The notes under the pieces were generated by a model that did not search any database, was not told the origin of the DNA, and was given only the letters and a program-made list of their open reading frames with translations. Below, piece by piece: positions 36,044 to 46,701 of a DNA stretch of 64,000 nt. The position numbers were made by a program, and so were the translations under genes. The stretch is from Coccinella septempunctata (lineage: Eukaryota; Arthropoda; Insecta; Coleoptera; Coccinellidae), in contig NC_058189.1 in NCBI RefSeq assembly GCF_907165205.1, positions 13,638,001 through 13,702,000 on the forward strand, written 5' to 3'. Every line of letters begins with the position of its first letter. Positions within the stretch are counted from its first letter, which is position 1.

Positions 36044-36919
36044 CCGGGTGGCCCACCCCAGATGCGCCGCTCATTTTGAGGGAGTGAATAAAGATATTTT
36101 GAAAATCTTTTCTTGTGGTGTGTGTAGGGTGTTCAGAAGCAAAATTTGAAATTATTGTCATACATACAGGGTCAAGATTAGACCAAAGTTACATTTTTTC
36201 AAATGTAACACTCTGTATTTGACCTCAAAAATGGAATGGCAAGTTCAAATTATGATGATTTTCTTCAGATCACTTTATATCTTAGAAGGACCATTTACGA
36301 GATAATGGCGAAAATGGTTTACTAGTTTCGAATTAAAAATCGAAAATTGCTCAGAAACTATCAGGTTTAGATGGAGGAAAATTTTATGAAGATAGTATAG
36401 ATAGTAATTTTTAAGTTCAACGAGATATAAAAATACCGGGTGTGTCATTTGAAATAAGAAAGTTTTCGACGATTATTTGTAGATGATGTTTGAGAATTAA
36501 TTATGATCACTCTGTATATTCCAGAGTTGAAATTTTTTTTATATGTACCTAGGAGTAGCCAACTTGTCTACTCGAAAAAATTCTATCTGTATCGCTGGCG
36601 TAACTAGTTTCTTCATGAATTGCTATTCAAAAAACTTTATATTTTGGATTTTTCACCATTATCTCGTAAAGGGTGCTTCTGAGCAATGGAGTAATCTGAA
36701 GAAACTCATTATAACTTGAGCTTGCCATTCCATTTCTGAGGTCAAATATATGGTGTTAAGTTTAAAAAAGTGTAACTTTGGTCTATATCTTTGTTTTCGA
36801 ACACCCTGTATATATGAAAATAATTTTAAATTGTGCTTTGCGACATCCTACATACACCATAAGAAAAGATTTTCAAAATACATATCTTCATTTACTCCCT
36901 CAAAATGAGCGCCACCCGG
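36044..36919. mobile_element. Family C palindromic element, CCGGGTGG ends
   Basis: TATA-CCGGGTGGC at the left is mirrored by GCCACCCGG-TATA at the right. Arms of about 270 bp pair through CTCATTTTGAGGGAGTGAAT and ATTTACTCCCTCAAAATGAG, then AAAATCTTTTCTTGTGGTGT and its partner. Inside each arm is a second terminus, CAGGGTCAAG (36177) and its mirror ACACCCTG (ends 36808). The element may therefore be built on an older CAGGGTG element. No coding capacity. Confidence 0.8.
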
Positions 36920-36923
36920 TATA

Positions 36924-37620
36924 CAGGATGAGTCTTTGACTTGTACAAATATTTTAACAGTGGATTATTGAGGTCTGAAGAAGCATTTTTTTCTCATACC
37001 ATTTTTTCCGACCCGGCCCTGATAAAATGATATACCCATTTTAAGTTTTCATAATGAACTGCGCCACCCCTAGAAAAACAAAATCACCTCCAGAATAACC
37101 AGCTAAATCTGTAACACTACACATCTGTGAATCTTTTAATCAGAGGTGTATTCAGCCAAAGTATCCAATTTTTAAAATTTCACAGATACTTGTCCATTTT
37201 TGAACATCAAATTACTCGAAAACACCGCATTAGGTATACGAAAAAATATTAGGAATACTTTTATTTTACAAAACGTTCAAATATTCATTAGATAGCGTCC
37301 AACTTATTTTCAAGAATTGGGTTCTTTGAATTTCTGGTATTTTTATGGTTCATAATGGTCATAATGAGAAAACTGGAAAACGTGGGTAATATCTTGTGTT
37401 CGAAAAAGATTAATCAAATAAATGAAAAACTATATTCCGAAATTAACCTCATTCGATAAAACCGTTTGTGAGAACGAAAAATACCATTTTTTATGGTTTT
37501 TCAATAGCCTGTATCTTTTGAACCGAGTCGATTCGGAAAAAATGGTAAAGGAAAAAAGTACTTCTTTTGACCTCATGAATCTTGTGTTAAAATATTTGTA
37601 CGAGTCAAAGACTCACCCTG
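36924..37620 (+). mobile_element. Family B palindromic element, copy B3 (complete)
   Basis: CAGGATGAGTCTTTGACTTG at the left mirrors CAAAGACTCACCCTG at the right, with TATA on both sides. The left TATA (36920-36923) is also the right flank of family C. This 697-bp copy is the cleanest uninterrupted family B member. Its central part holds CACATCTGTGAATCTTTTAA, ATTAGATAGCGTCCAACTTA and ATGGTCATAATGAGAAAACT. No coding capacity. Confidence 0.85.
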
Positions 37621-37624
37621 TATA

Positions 37625-38431
37625 ATATATTGAGCAGTATGATACTTGGACAACGGAGGTCCTTTCAAGAAAATGAATTATTAGAGCATTTATTTCCATT
37701 CTCGAGGAAAACATCTGAAATAAAAACAATAATATTATAATTTGAAATCTCTGCACCTCTACTCTTGAAGTTTGGAAATAGAGAGGAGTTGTGTAGTATG
37801 ATTTAAATGTTTTTCCTCTGCAGGTGAAAACACAAGAATCTTTCATATAGTTTTATTTCTTTTCTCTATTCGACCATAATGTCTCAATCATGAAATAGGT
37901 ACCTCATCCTGAATAGGAAAAATTAAAAATGAATCCACGGAAACAGAATCGACCAGTACCTATTCAAATTCAACACTCCGCTGTTTTTTCTGAATAAATA
38001 TACACCACAACATGGTCTAAGGACTCAATCCAAAAATGTTTCAGCACTGGTTATTATTGAAATTTTAACAATTCATTTTCAGAAAAACACATTTGAAATA
38101 TTTTTTGATGCTTTCATGTCGTTTCGAACAAATTCTGTACGTGGTCAATCTGAATTATAGCTTGAAAAGGTCCTGTTCGTCGTTTCTGAACATAGTGCAA
38201 TCGTAATCAGTTGAAAGTCGAACGTAATTAAACCTAAGTGGGGCATTATTCATAAGAAAACCAGAATGATCACGGGGATAAATCCATGGACAACATAAAG
38301 CTTTCGTTATCAATCCTACGCCCTGTGTAGGAGTACCAACCCGAGAAACACGAGCCAAATGTACGTTGGCGACCGTAAAGGATTCCTTGTCGGGAAAAAA
38401 GCCACTCCACAAAGGAACGCGCCACGCTTAC
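37625..38431. other. Unassigned; C+G-richer from about 38150
   Basis: 38155-38412 has an 85-codon open frame on the minus strand (contains HLARVSRVGTPTQGVGLI). It lies just downstream of the candidate exon at 38432 and could be a second exon or readthrough, but no family is recognised. Confidence 0.3.
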
Positions 38432-38606
38432 CAGTTTCTTCCATCCGTATCATGTGGGTTAGATAATCCGAAAGCTTCAACGCGAGATATCTGACCACTT
38501 CGGGCCATTTCGAATCGGTTCCCTCTTGAACTGAGTAACTTTTGACAGGCCACGTTAATGGACAAGAAATATGATACCGTGAAAAGCGATCGGCTGATAT
38601 CAGAAC
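38432..38606 (-). CDS. Candidate internal coding exon, unknown protein
   Basis: On the minus strand a pyrimidine-rich tract ends CTGTTTTCAAG|G at 38607, a plausible acceptor. The frame then stays open for 58 codons plus one base to ACTG|GTAAGC at 38432, a consensus donor. The peptide includes SADRFSRYHISCPLTWPVK, then TDSKWPEVVRYLALKLSDYL and IRMEETG. Composition is richer in C+G than the surroundings, as a constrained exon would be. The frame continues upstream past the acceptor to 38657, so exon-like openness alone is not decisive. No domain is recognised and neighbouring exons were not found. A fragment of an unrecognised mobile element is the main alternative. Confidence 0.35.
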
Positions 38607-38877
38607 CTTGAAAACAGAACGGAGAGGCTGCTCAAATATCACATTTCGAAGGACCAAATTTATTTTCTGAGGATTATTAAAAACTAGCTTCAGTCCGTTG
38701 TTTCGATCTCGTTGTCATGCATATTGATGACGAATTTCTGGTAGGTAGAAAGATTCCGAAAAAAGCATTCTAAATTTGAAGCATATATTTTAAATTTTTC
38801 ACCGCCTGTTTCATATTCAACTCCTTATTTATTTTCTTATATTATGTGAGTGGATTACTTTGTGGGCCATTTTTACA

Positions 38878-39416
38878 TCTATATTAATAAAAGAGGATCT
38901 ATGGTTTACTTCAAAATGCTTTATTGTTCAAACGATCGCACCAAATTGGACAATTCTTTTTTTGTTGTGTTTATTATTGTTAGGGCAAGGTTTATATAAC
39001 AAAATATTCCCAAAAAAAATTGTACAGAACAGAAAAAAAGGCATTCCTTTTTCTTACGACCAATCGAGCAATCATAGAGTACTTATAGGTTCTCGACATT
39101 TGGACAAAAAGTTAAGTTATATCGAGTAAATCGAAAATTTAAAATTTTCGATCAGAAGTAACGAGTAAATAACATATTATAGAATAATTTTATAATCATA
39201 CTATGTTTAACAAGTTTTTAATTATGATGTTTGAATGTATTTTGGGTTGCCTGACAAAAAGTAGACTGAAATGAAACGAAAATGAAATCTTTTTAATTCT
39301 ATTATAATATAAGGATTATTGATGTAAGATAAATCACACAATCACGATGAGTAAGTTATTATTATCTACCCTAGAAATAATTTAAATGACAAAACTAGGT
39401 TTGCCGGGTCAGCTAG
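38878..39416 (+). mobile_element. Non-autonomous Helitron, 539 bp
   Basis: It starts TCTATATTAATAAAAGAGG after a host A and ends GTTTGCCGGGTCAGCTAG before a host T, with no target duplication. The 3' end is identical to that of the Helitron at 314-825, while the 5' part is of a different type. The 89-codon frame inside it lacks Rep or helicase motifs and is not a gene. Confidence 0.85.
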
Positions 39417-39447
39417 TATTCTATATTTATGAGGGTTGTACAACGTA

Positions 39448-39760
39448 CAGGGTGGGCAAAATTGGTAACATCTGATCTACAACTTTTCAACCCAACGAGA
39501 TAGAGGAAAATGAATGGCACATTACGGTCATCATTTTTCGAGAAACTTATAATCCCATCAACTGCATTCCACTATCTTCTTTTGCTTTCGAGTTATTGGC
39601 CAAAATTGAAATTTCAACTTTGGTCATTATCATAATTTTCAAATCAAAATATTCCGAAAACGGTACACAGTTTTACCAAGACTACCTTTATGGTGTAAAA
39701 TTGAATGATGTTCACTTGAAATTTTGATTGAAAAATCTAACCTTGAAAACGTTATGTTCA
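39448..39760 (+). mobile_element. Family E element, CAGGGTG end
   Basis: TA-CAGGGTGGGCAAAATTGG begins the element. Inside, TTTCAACTTTGGTCATTATC matches the inverted fragment ending at 15317. No right end was found, so the limit is approximate. It begins 31 bp after the Helitron. Confidence 0.55.
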
Positions 39761-40664
39761 ATAATACTCGATACGAACCGTGCAACTATAGCGTCCCTTA
39801 TGAGATTCAGATAAAAAAATGAATTCATGGGATGAACAATTAGCTTTCACAACATATTCGCACTAAATTGCATTACAATGTTGCCAGTTGTTTCGTCGAA
39901 AGCATAAAAAAGTGTAGGTACTCATAATTAATTTTTCGTCAACGCCAAAATTCAATTTCACATATAGAAAGACACATTAATTAAATGGCAAATATGAAGA
40001 ATTATTGGAGCAGGCCAAACATTTATTGCAAGCAAAAATATGAGAAGGTTTAGCCGTTTAACCTCTGAAATGCTATACGCATTTAACTCTGACATTCTGG
40101 AGTAGCATTACCATATAAAGTGTTGCAGGAAAGACATGAAACAAATCACTGGTTCTCTATTCTTCGTTGATATTCAGCTCATAATTCCGATAAAAGCATA
40201 AATCAGAATAATATTTGAAGATGCCGATAAACAAGACATTTAAGAGAAAACCTATACATATTAAAATAAACCAAATCTATAATCAATGAGATGGTTGAGT
40301 TGATTCGCTTTTGGCGATATAGGAGATTTGCATACTTGATGAAATTTTATAGCTAAAAATTTTCCTCTTGAAATATTTTTATCGGATGGATATTCGTCAC
40401 AAACTGGTTACATTAGTCGATGGCATTTGAGTGTAGAATGCGAGCTGGTAGATAATGCGTTATAAATCAAACTTAAGCACATCAAATTGTTCCTTCTCAG
40501 TATTTATAGAAGATGGATGGGACCTGAGGCCTTGTTTGGTTGTTGAAAATATTACAAGGTGGATAGGTTGATATGAACTGTAAGAATTTAAGTTGCTTTG
40601 GAATGAATCAAGGAACCACTTCATTATTCTGTATATTCCGAAAATTTTTCATCAACTCTACCCC
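39761..40664. other. Unassigned A+T-rich sequence
   Basis: No gene or repeat recognised. Confidence 0.4.
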
Positions 40665-41374
40665 TAATATGAGGTTCAATCTTTTTTTCATCTTCGAATA
40701 GTACGAATATTTGAACAGGATATTTGGGGTCAAAGGAAACATTTTCTTCCTTTACCATTTTTTCCGAATCGGCTTGGTTGGAAAGATACAGGCTGTTGAA
40801 AAACCATAAAAAAAATTTTATTTTCAGTTCTATCTCACAAACGGTTTTATCGAATGAAATGAATTTCGGAATATAGTTTTTCATTTATTTGATGAAACTT
40901 TCTAGAACTCAAAATATCACCCATGTCATCCATTTTTCTCATTATGACCACTACGTTCCATAAAAAACCAAATAATCAAAAAAAAAACAACTCTTGAAAC
41001 TAAGTTGGACGCTATCTAATGAATATTATTTGAACGTTTCGTATAATAAAATTATTCCTCATATTTTCTCATATAATGCGCTGTTTTCGAGTAATTTGAC
41101 GTTCAAAAATAAAAAATATAGGTGAAATTCGAAAAATTGACCGAATGCAACTCTTTTTAAAAGATCCACAGATATGTCGTATCACATATTTAGCTAGTTA
41201 TTCTGAAGGTATAATTTTGTTTTTCCAAGGTTGGCACGGATCATTATGAAAACTTTAAATGGCTATATATTTTTATCAGGGCCGAATCGGAAAAAATGGT
41301 ATAGGAAAAAAGTATTTCTTTTGACCTTGAGAATTCACTGTTAAATTATTTGTACGAGTCAAAGACTCATCTTA
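40665..41374 (-). mobile_element. Family B palindromic element, copy B4 (inverted, decayed ends)
   Basis: The right end AAAGACTCATCTTA-TATA is a decayed CACCCTG end; the left end is more degraded. The interior matches B3 on the opposite strand: AAGTTGGACGCTATCTAATG, ATTTTCTCATATAATGCGCT, GAATGCAACTCTTTTTAAAA. No coding capacity. Confidence 0.8.
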
Positions 41375-42248
41375 TATACTGGACAAGATTGTATGAATTT
41401 GAAACGCACTTTTTTCTTTTATTATCGATATCACAAACAATGACGTCATTTCTTTGTGAGCAAAATACCCTAAATAACACAATCAGTGCTGGAAACTTTG
41501 AACTGATTTGAATAATTAACATTATATTTACCATTTACCTACTGATGAAGCTGATGAAAGTTACATATTTGAACAACTTCATTTCGAGAGCCATGAATCT
41601 GATCCAAAATAAATTGTGAGCTTCACTTGGTCGAAATATATAACACTGTTATAATATAAATTCAGTAATTTCTCAGAGTAGTTTGATTTCTGTCGAACAT
41701 GAAAATCCCCATAAATATGATGGCTTTTTCGAATCAACCAAGAAATTCCATATTTCTTCTTTTTCACCTGATGGATGCTCCTGGACATATCTCCCGTGAC
41801 CAGCCGACCTTGATCCCAATCAAAGCTCGAAACAAATGATGCGATCATTATAAAGCCGCCTCGCCTCATTATATTTAGCCCTGATTCGACGTATACTGCA
41901 AGTGTTCTTATTTGTTGAGCTTGCATACTTTATTTATACCTGCGAGCCTTTTGAGCAATACCTCATCAGACTGCACCACATAAAAGACTTGGGGATTTTC
42001 GACTCTAATGATTTACGTCAAGCAAAACCCCTCAAACCAATTCGAGTGTTATAAATTGTAGCTCAGACTGTAGCTTGACTTTTATTACATCGAATAGTCG
42101 TCGATAAAGAAACCAGGCTAATTCAGATCAAGATGTGAATTGGGAAACAACTGAAAGCTCGCCCTCTCCTGTGGTGAGCTATGAATTTATGGGGAGGATA
42201 GTGCCAAAGTCTATCATTTATTTCATGAAAGAACAACATGGTTAACGT
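41375..42248. other. Unassigned; a minus-strand TATAAATA box noted
   Basis: GGTATAAATAAAG on the minus strand near 41930-41945 is a good TATA-box match beside a C+G-richer stretch (41760-41920), but no initiator or coding start at the right spacing could be supported. Confidence 0.3.
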
Positions 42249-42367
42249 CCACCTTCATAATCAAATTTAATGTCCCTTCAAGCTTAAAGCTTCCTTTAGT
42301 GCCATTTTTAGTAGGGTTAAAGGAAGCTTTGAACGTAAAGGGACTTTAAGTTTGATTATGACACTGG
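42249..42367. repeat. Hairpin MITE L, copy 2 (well preserved)
   Basis: The arms TTCATAATCAAATTTAATGT and CTTTAAGTTTGATTATGACA, plus inner CTTCCTTTA/TAAAGGAAG, form a nearly continuous ~48-bp stem with a ~20-nt loop. Confidence 0.75.
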
Positions 42368-44745
42368 AAGTTTAAATATCAATCAAGAACAAAGAATGTA
42401 ATACCCAGCAATCAATACTCTCATTAGTGGAAGTGCACAATATAATATTTTTTTTGCTTTTGGTGTAGATCCAAGTTAGATGTTGTTTTTGAAAACTTTA
42501 TTTTTATCTTGAAAAAAAGGGATTTTAATTTGGAATTCACAAAACATATAAGGATAAATTAATATATAATAATAAAATACAAGAAAACACAAAACAAATA
42601 GTGTTGTTCGGTTAATTAATTTGCCTAGTTGTTGTTTAAAACATAAAAGCAGTATTTGAAAATCGGGGAAACTAAGAAATCTTCTTTTATTTTGGGTGTT
42701 TCTTAAACCAGAATCAGATATCTACACAAATACTCATTGGAAATTCTAGTAATGATAAAAATATGAAAGAACCTACTGATTGAGTATAAATATTGAATAT
42801 CGTGGTTTCTCAGGGGAAGTTTATCGAGAGAGCATTGAGCGATGCTAATGAATTGCCAGAATGACAGCCTTTCTTCATCTCTCGCATTCATCGAACAATT
42901 TATTTACACATGTTTATATCCCCCACAACTGAATAAAACGTCTCCAAGGAATGTCATTGTCTTCTGTTTTATATGGTAATGTTAAGAATATATTCCTCCG
43001 TACTGAACATGCGTTTCCGAATGAAAATGACATATGATTTTCTATTGTTCTGTTGGCCAAGAAGCGTGCCTTGAATTTCAAGCGGCTCCGTTTGATTATC
43101 TGGAGATCATGAAAATTATGAGGTTGTCTGAGGGCCAATCAACATCGAACCAAAGCTTGGGATAAGAAATTTTTGTATCGAAATTGCCAAATTTTAGAAT
43201 AATCTCATGTGAAGGAATAATAATTCTATCGTCATGGCACTTTCGATTCTGATATTTGATACAAATTTATAAACGAATTCTCTTCATTTATATGTGGCCA
43301 TTCTGGTAAAGACAAAAATTACTCAAAACTCCTACTCATTGTATATTAAAATATATTTACTTTTGACTCTGCTAGTAATTTCATTGGGTCCAATCAGTCT
43401 GCTCATGTCATTCTTAAAATTTTTGGGATGATATTTTCCTTTTGTAACAGGGGTGTAGACCCCTCTTAAGGAGGTAAAAAAAAAGTTATGGGAATGAAGT
43501 TTGGGAAGTCAAATCCTCATCGAAAAGGATTTTGACAAAATCTTTTGTGGGACTACTTGTGAAAGATATTTTTATATGTATCGACATTGCTTGAAAAGAT
43601 CAAGATTCATGGCGTTTTTAAAATTTTTTTCATCGCCAATTTTTCATGGATTGGATTCTCATTGAAATAATTAGATTTAAATATTGAAAATATGTTATTC
43701 AGGTTATTTTGAAGATTATTTATTGCATCAATGACTTAAAAGCATTTGATTCCAAATTATTGAGCAAACTAGATTACCTGCATAAAATAGCTGAATATGA
43801 ATATCTAAATGAGCTCAAATTGTCCTCCCAATGAAAATATACAGCTTCCTTCATTCAAGTGCACACTTCAAGCATTTAAATTTGCCGCAATCCATACACG
43901 AACTCGGAATATCAAGCAGGTGTAGGCGGCAAATCATAATTCTCTTTGTCTAAATTGAAAAGCAATGAACATCTGCAATGAGCAATGAATACGAAATAAA
44001 GCTTTGGGCGTAGATGAAGAAATCTATCGCGTGCAAGACATGCGAGCCAAATATCTTTTATTCTTTATCAGATCATAGTCTCGCAGCTATAAGAGTAGAA
44101 AATATACTTGGAGTGCTTTGTATCTGGAAGACAATGAACGTGTGGGCTCGAAGACAAGATATAAGAGCACATTGTTCTGTACTGAATTGATCGCCCTGCC
44201 ATGCCATAATTTGAATATAGGAGGGTGTTGGGATTCTTTTATTTTATTACGAAATATTCAATTAGTTTTTGCATCTCATTGTGTTTCTAACAAAAGTATT
44301 AAGGAAATATCGTTTATGTAGTTCATGTGTATTTAGGGATCGATTGAATGAACATACGCTCACTCAAAAAAAATTTGGCTGAAGTTCGTTGTCCAAGAAC
44401 TGAATTTTTCATCGATTTCAATTGTTTTTGAGCCAAATTGTAGATAAATTCTTTGGTTTTAAAACAAGCTCCAGAAAAGATTTTTAAGAATGTTGATAGA
44501 CCTTTAACACGTGGTGAAAAAAACATGTATTTGAAGTCCAATTTCGCAACACCCTGTGAAAGAGTTCCGGTAATCTGTAAAGTTTACGCTCAGTTTATTA
44601 CAAAGACCATCTTGTTCGCCAACTTTCAGTTTTTATTTCATGATGATATCTTGATTTCTCCAGAAAATACATGTATTCAAGTAAAAGCCTGGAATTTTAT
44701 AAACACGCCAAGGAACAAAATTATCCAGGAAGTTCTGTTATACCT
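42368..44745. other. Unassigned, mostly unique A+T-rich DNA
   Basis: No gene is supported. Open frames near 42914-43138 (-) and 44453-44818 (+) lack signals; the latter runs into repeat H. Confidence 0.4.
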
Positions 44746-45254
44746 AATTGGGGAGCTGACGATGCTAAATCGGGATTTACTCAAACGTCTTGGAGACCTA
44801 GTGGATTTTGAAGATTAGATGGTTGAAGAAAAAAAAGTTTTTGCAATTTCAGAGGCGGGGAAAGCGTCTCCAGGTTTTCAAAGATGCAAAAAAAAATCGT
44901 CGGGTGTAGCGTGTCAGATTGAGATACTGTACCTATATGTCCCTCGTGTCCTACGTGTCTCTGATAATGAATTCATGTTCTGCATTTTTTTAAATTCTGT
45001 AATCGTCTTGGAGTACGCTATACTTTTATTCCGACTACGTTAATATTGCCATAGTGGAACGAAAGACTATGAATATGTCAAAACTGTAAAGAAATATATC
45101 TCGCTGTTTCAATTTTACCAACGAAACTCCATATACCAGAAGAGATGCTTATTGAGTGTACGTTCTTTACAAAATACTATGTTACATTATGTTATAATGT
45201 TTTCGAACGAGGAATAACCCGTGCAGTTTTATCGCATCTTCAGTAAACACCCTG
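44746..45254 (+). mobile_element. Repeat H, copy 2, ending in a CACCCTG terminus
   Basis: The first ~180 bp match 20901-21090. GTAGCGTGTCAGATTGAGAT follows at about 44906. The right terminus AAACACCCTG is followed by TATG at 45255. Whether H and the CACCCTG end belong to one element cannot be decided from two copies. Confidence 0.5.
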
Positions 45255-45907
45255 TATGAACGTAACAGGCTAGTGCTTTCAGAAGCACAAATAAAATTTT
45301 CCTCGACCCACAGTTTTCGTTTCTTTCAGGAGAGATTTTTGTCACGGCTCAAATATTCAACGAGGTTGACTGAGTCAACTGGACTCCCACCAGAAACTGG
45401 CACCGAAATATTACCTTTAAAATCAGTGGTTTATTGTTATTTGCCCGTGGAGTGTAGGCTTCGTAAAGCGTGTAGTAGAGCGTGCGGTCCGTGTTTTTCC
45501 CGTTGCGTGGGCATAGTCAATCCGCCACAGCCCACGCCGATCGACGGTGCAACACGGCTGCTGACCGAACGAAGCTTCTCGTGACGTTTATCTCATAAAA
45601 TAATAAATATCTCATTTGAATTGGATGGCCCGTTATGGTCGCCAGCTGATCCTCTTTTACTGTTTTCTAGGAGAAAATCGGCTGTTTTTTATCGCTTCCA
45701 AGCGATTTTCTGGTGGAACAAGACCGAAATATTCGGTTTTCTTAAACAATCTGTTACTAATTCGTCTGGATCGTTCTCTGAGCTCCATTAATTCATGACT
45801 TAATTCATCTCTATACCCAAATTGCAACAAAAATTTCGTGAGACTTTGCATTAATGAAAAAAAAAACAGTGGGGCAATATCATACATTCTGTACAACAAG
45901 AGCTATA
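45255..45907. other. C+G-richer patch around 45350-45580; no supported gene
   Basis: CpG-rich sequence with an initiator-like AATCAGTGG at about 45420 and a 103-codon frame (45273-45584). The frame lacks a good ATG, a donor and a recognisable domain. Possibly a promoter or 5' exon. Confidence 0.3.
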
Positions 45908-46059
45908 CAGGGTGAAACTTGAAGTCAAAAGAAACACTTTTTTTATACCATTTTATCCAAATTGGCTCGGTTTGAAAGACACAGGCTGTTGAAAACCCAC
46001 TAAACAATTACATAAATTTTTGGTTCTCACAAACGGTTTAATCGTTACAAATCTGTTCG

Positions 46060-46104
<45 letters not shown>

Positions 46105-46701
46105 TCCTTCTTTTTGTAGATTTATTCCCGGTAACGGGATACAGCAATGAATGAATGAATGAATGAATGAATCGAATGAAATGAATTTCGGAAGATAGTT
46201 TTTCATTTATTTGATGAATCTTTTTCGAACATAAGATATCATCCACGTCTTCCAGTTTTCTCATTATATATGACCATTACGTAACATAAAAATATCAAAC
46301 ATTCAAAGAACCCAACTCTTGAAGCTAAGTTGGACGCTACCTGATGAATATTTGAACGTTTTGTAAAATAAAAGCATTTGTCATATTTTCTCGTATAATG
46401 CGCCGTTTTCGAGTAATTTGATGTTAAAAAATTGAAAAGTATCTGAAGTGAAATTTGAAAAATTGGGTACTTTGGCTGAATACAACTCTGTTTAAAAGAT
46501 TCACAGATGTGTCACAGATTTAGTTATTTATTCTGAAGGTAATTTTCTTTTTTTAAGAGTGGCATAGCTCATTATGAAAACTAAAAATGGCTTCTTATTT
46601 TTATCAAAGCCGAATCGGAAAAAATGGTCTAGGAAAAAGTGTTTCTTTTGACCCCAAGAATCTACTGTTAAAATATTTTTACTAGTCAAAGACTTATCCT
46701 G
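45908..46701 (-). mobile_element. Family B palindromic element, copy B5, with nested LINE tail
   Basis: Ends TATA-CAGGGTGAAACTT and ACTTATCCTG-TATA. Interior landmarks run in the B4 orientation (TTGGACGCTACCTGATGAAT, ATAATGCGCCGTTTTCGAGT). A 125-bp LINE tail sits at 46045-46169. No coding capacity. Confidence 0.8.
46045..46169 (+). mobile_element. Extremely 5'-truncated LINE, 3' tail only
   Basis: It consists of AATCTGTTCGAA, a run of about 46 T, then TTTGTAGATTTATTCCCGGT, AACGGGATACAGC and an AATG repeat. The same order ends the LINE at 17026-17942 (minus strand there). AATCG flanks both sides (46040-46044, 46170-46174). The other family B copies lack it. Confidence 0.85.

Noticed and set aside
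38860..39129. 89-codon frame with a hydrophobic stretch
   Set aside because: It lies inside the Helitron and begins upstream of its 5' end; no Rep or helicase motif.
41579..41926. 115-codon minus-strand frame next to a TATAAATA box
   Set aside because: The ATG lies only a few bases after the TATA box, too close to be downstream of the start site; no domain.
44453..44818. 121-codon plus-strand frame
   Set aside because: Its last part is repeat H, which also occurs at 20901; no known domain and a non-ATG start.
45953..46264. 103-codon minus-strand frame with a run of lysines
   Set aside because: It reads through family B DNA and the poly-T tract of the nested LINE tail; not a gene.
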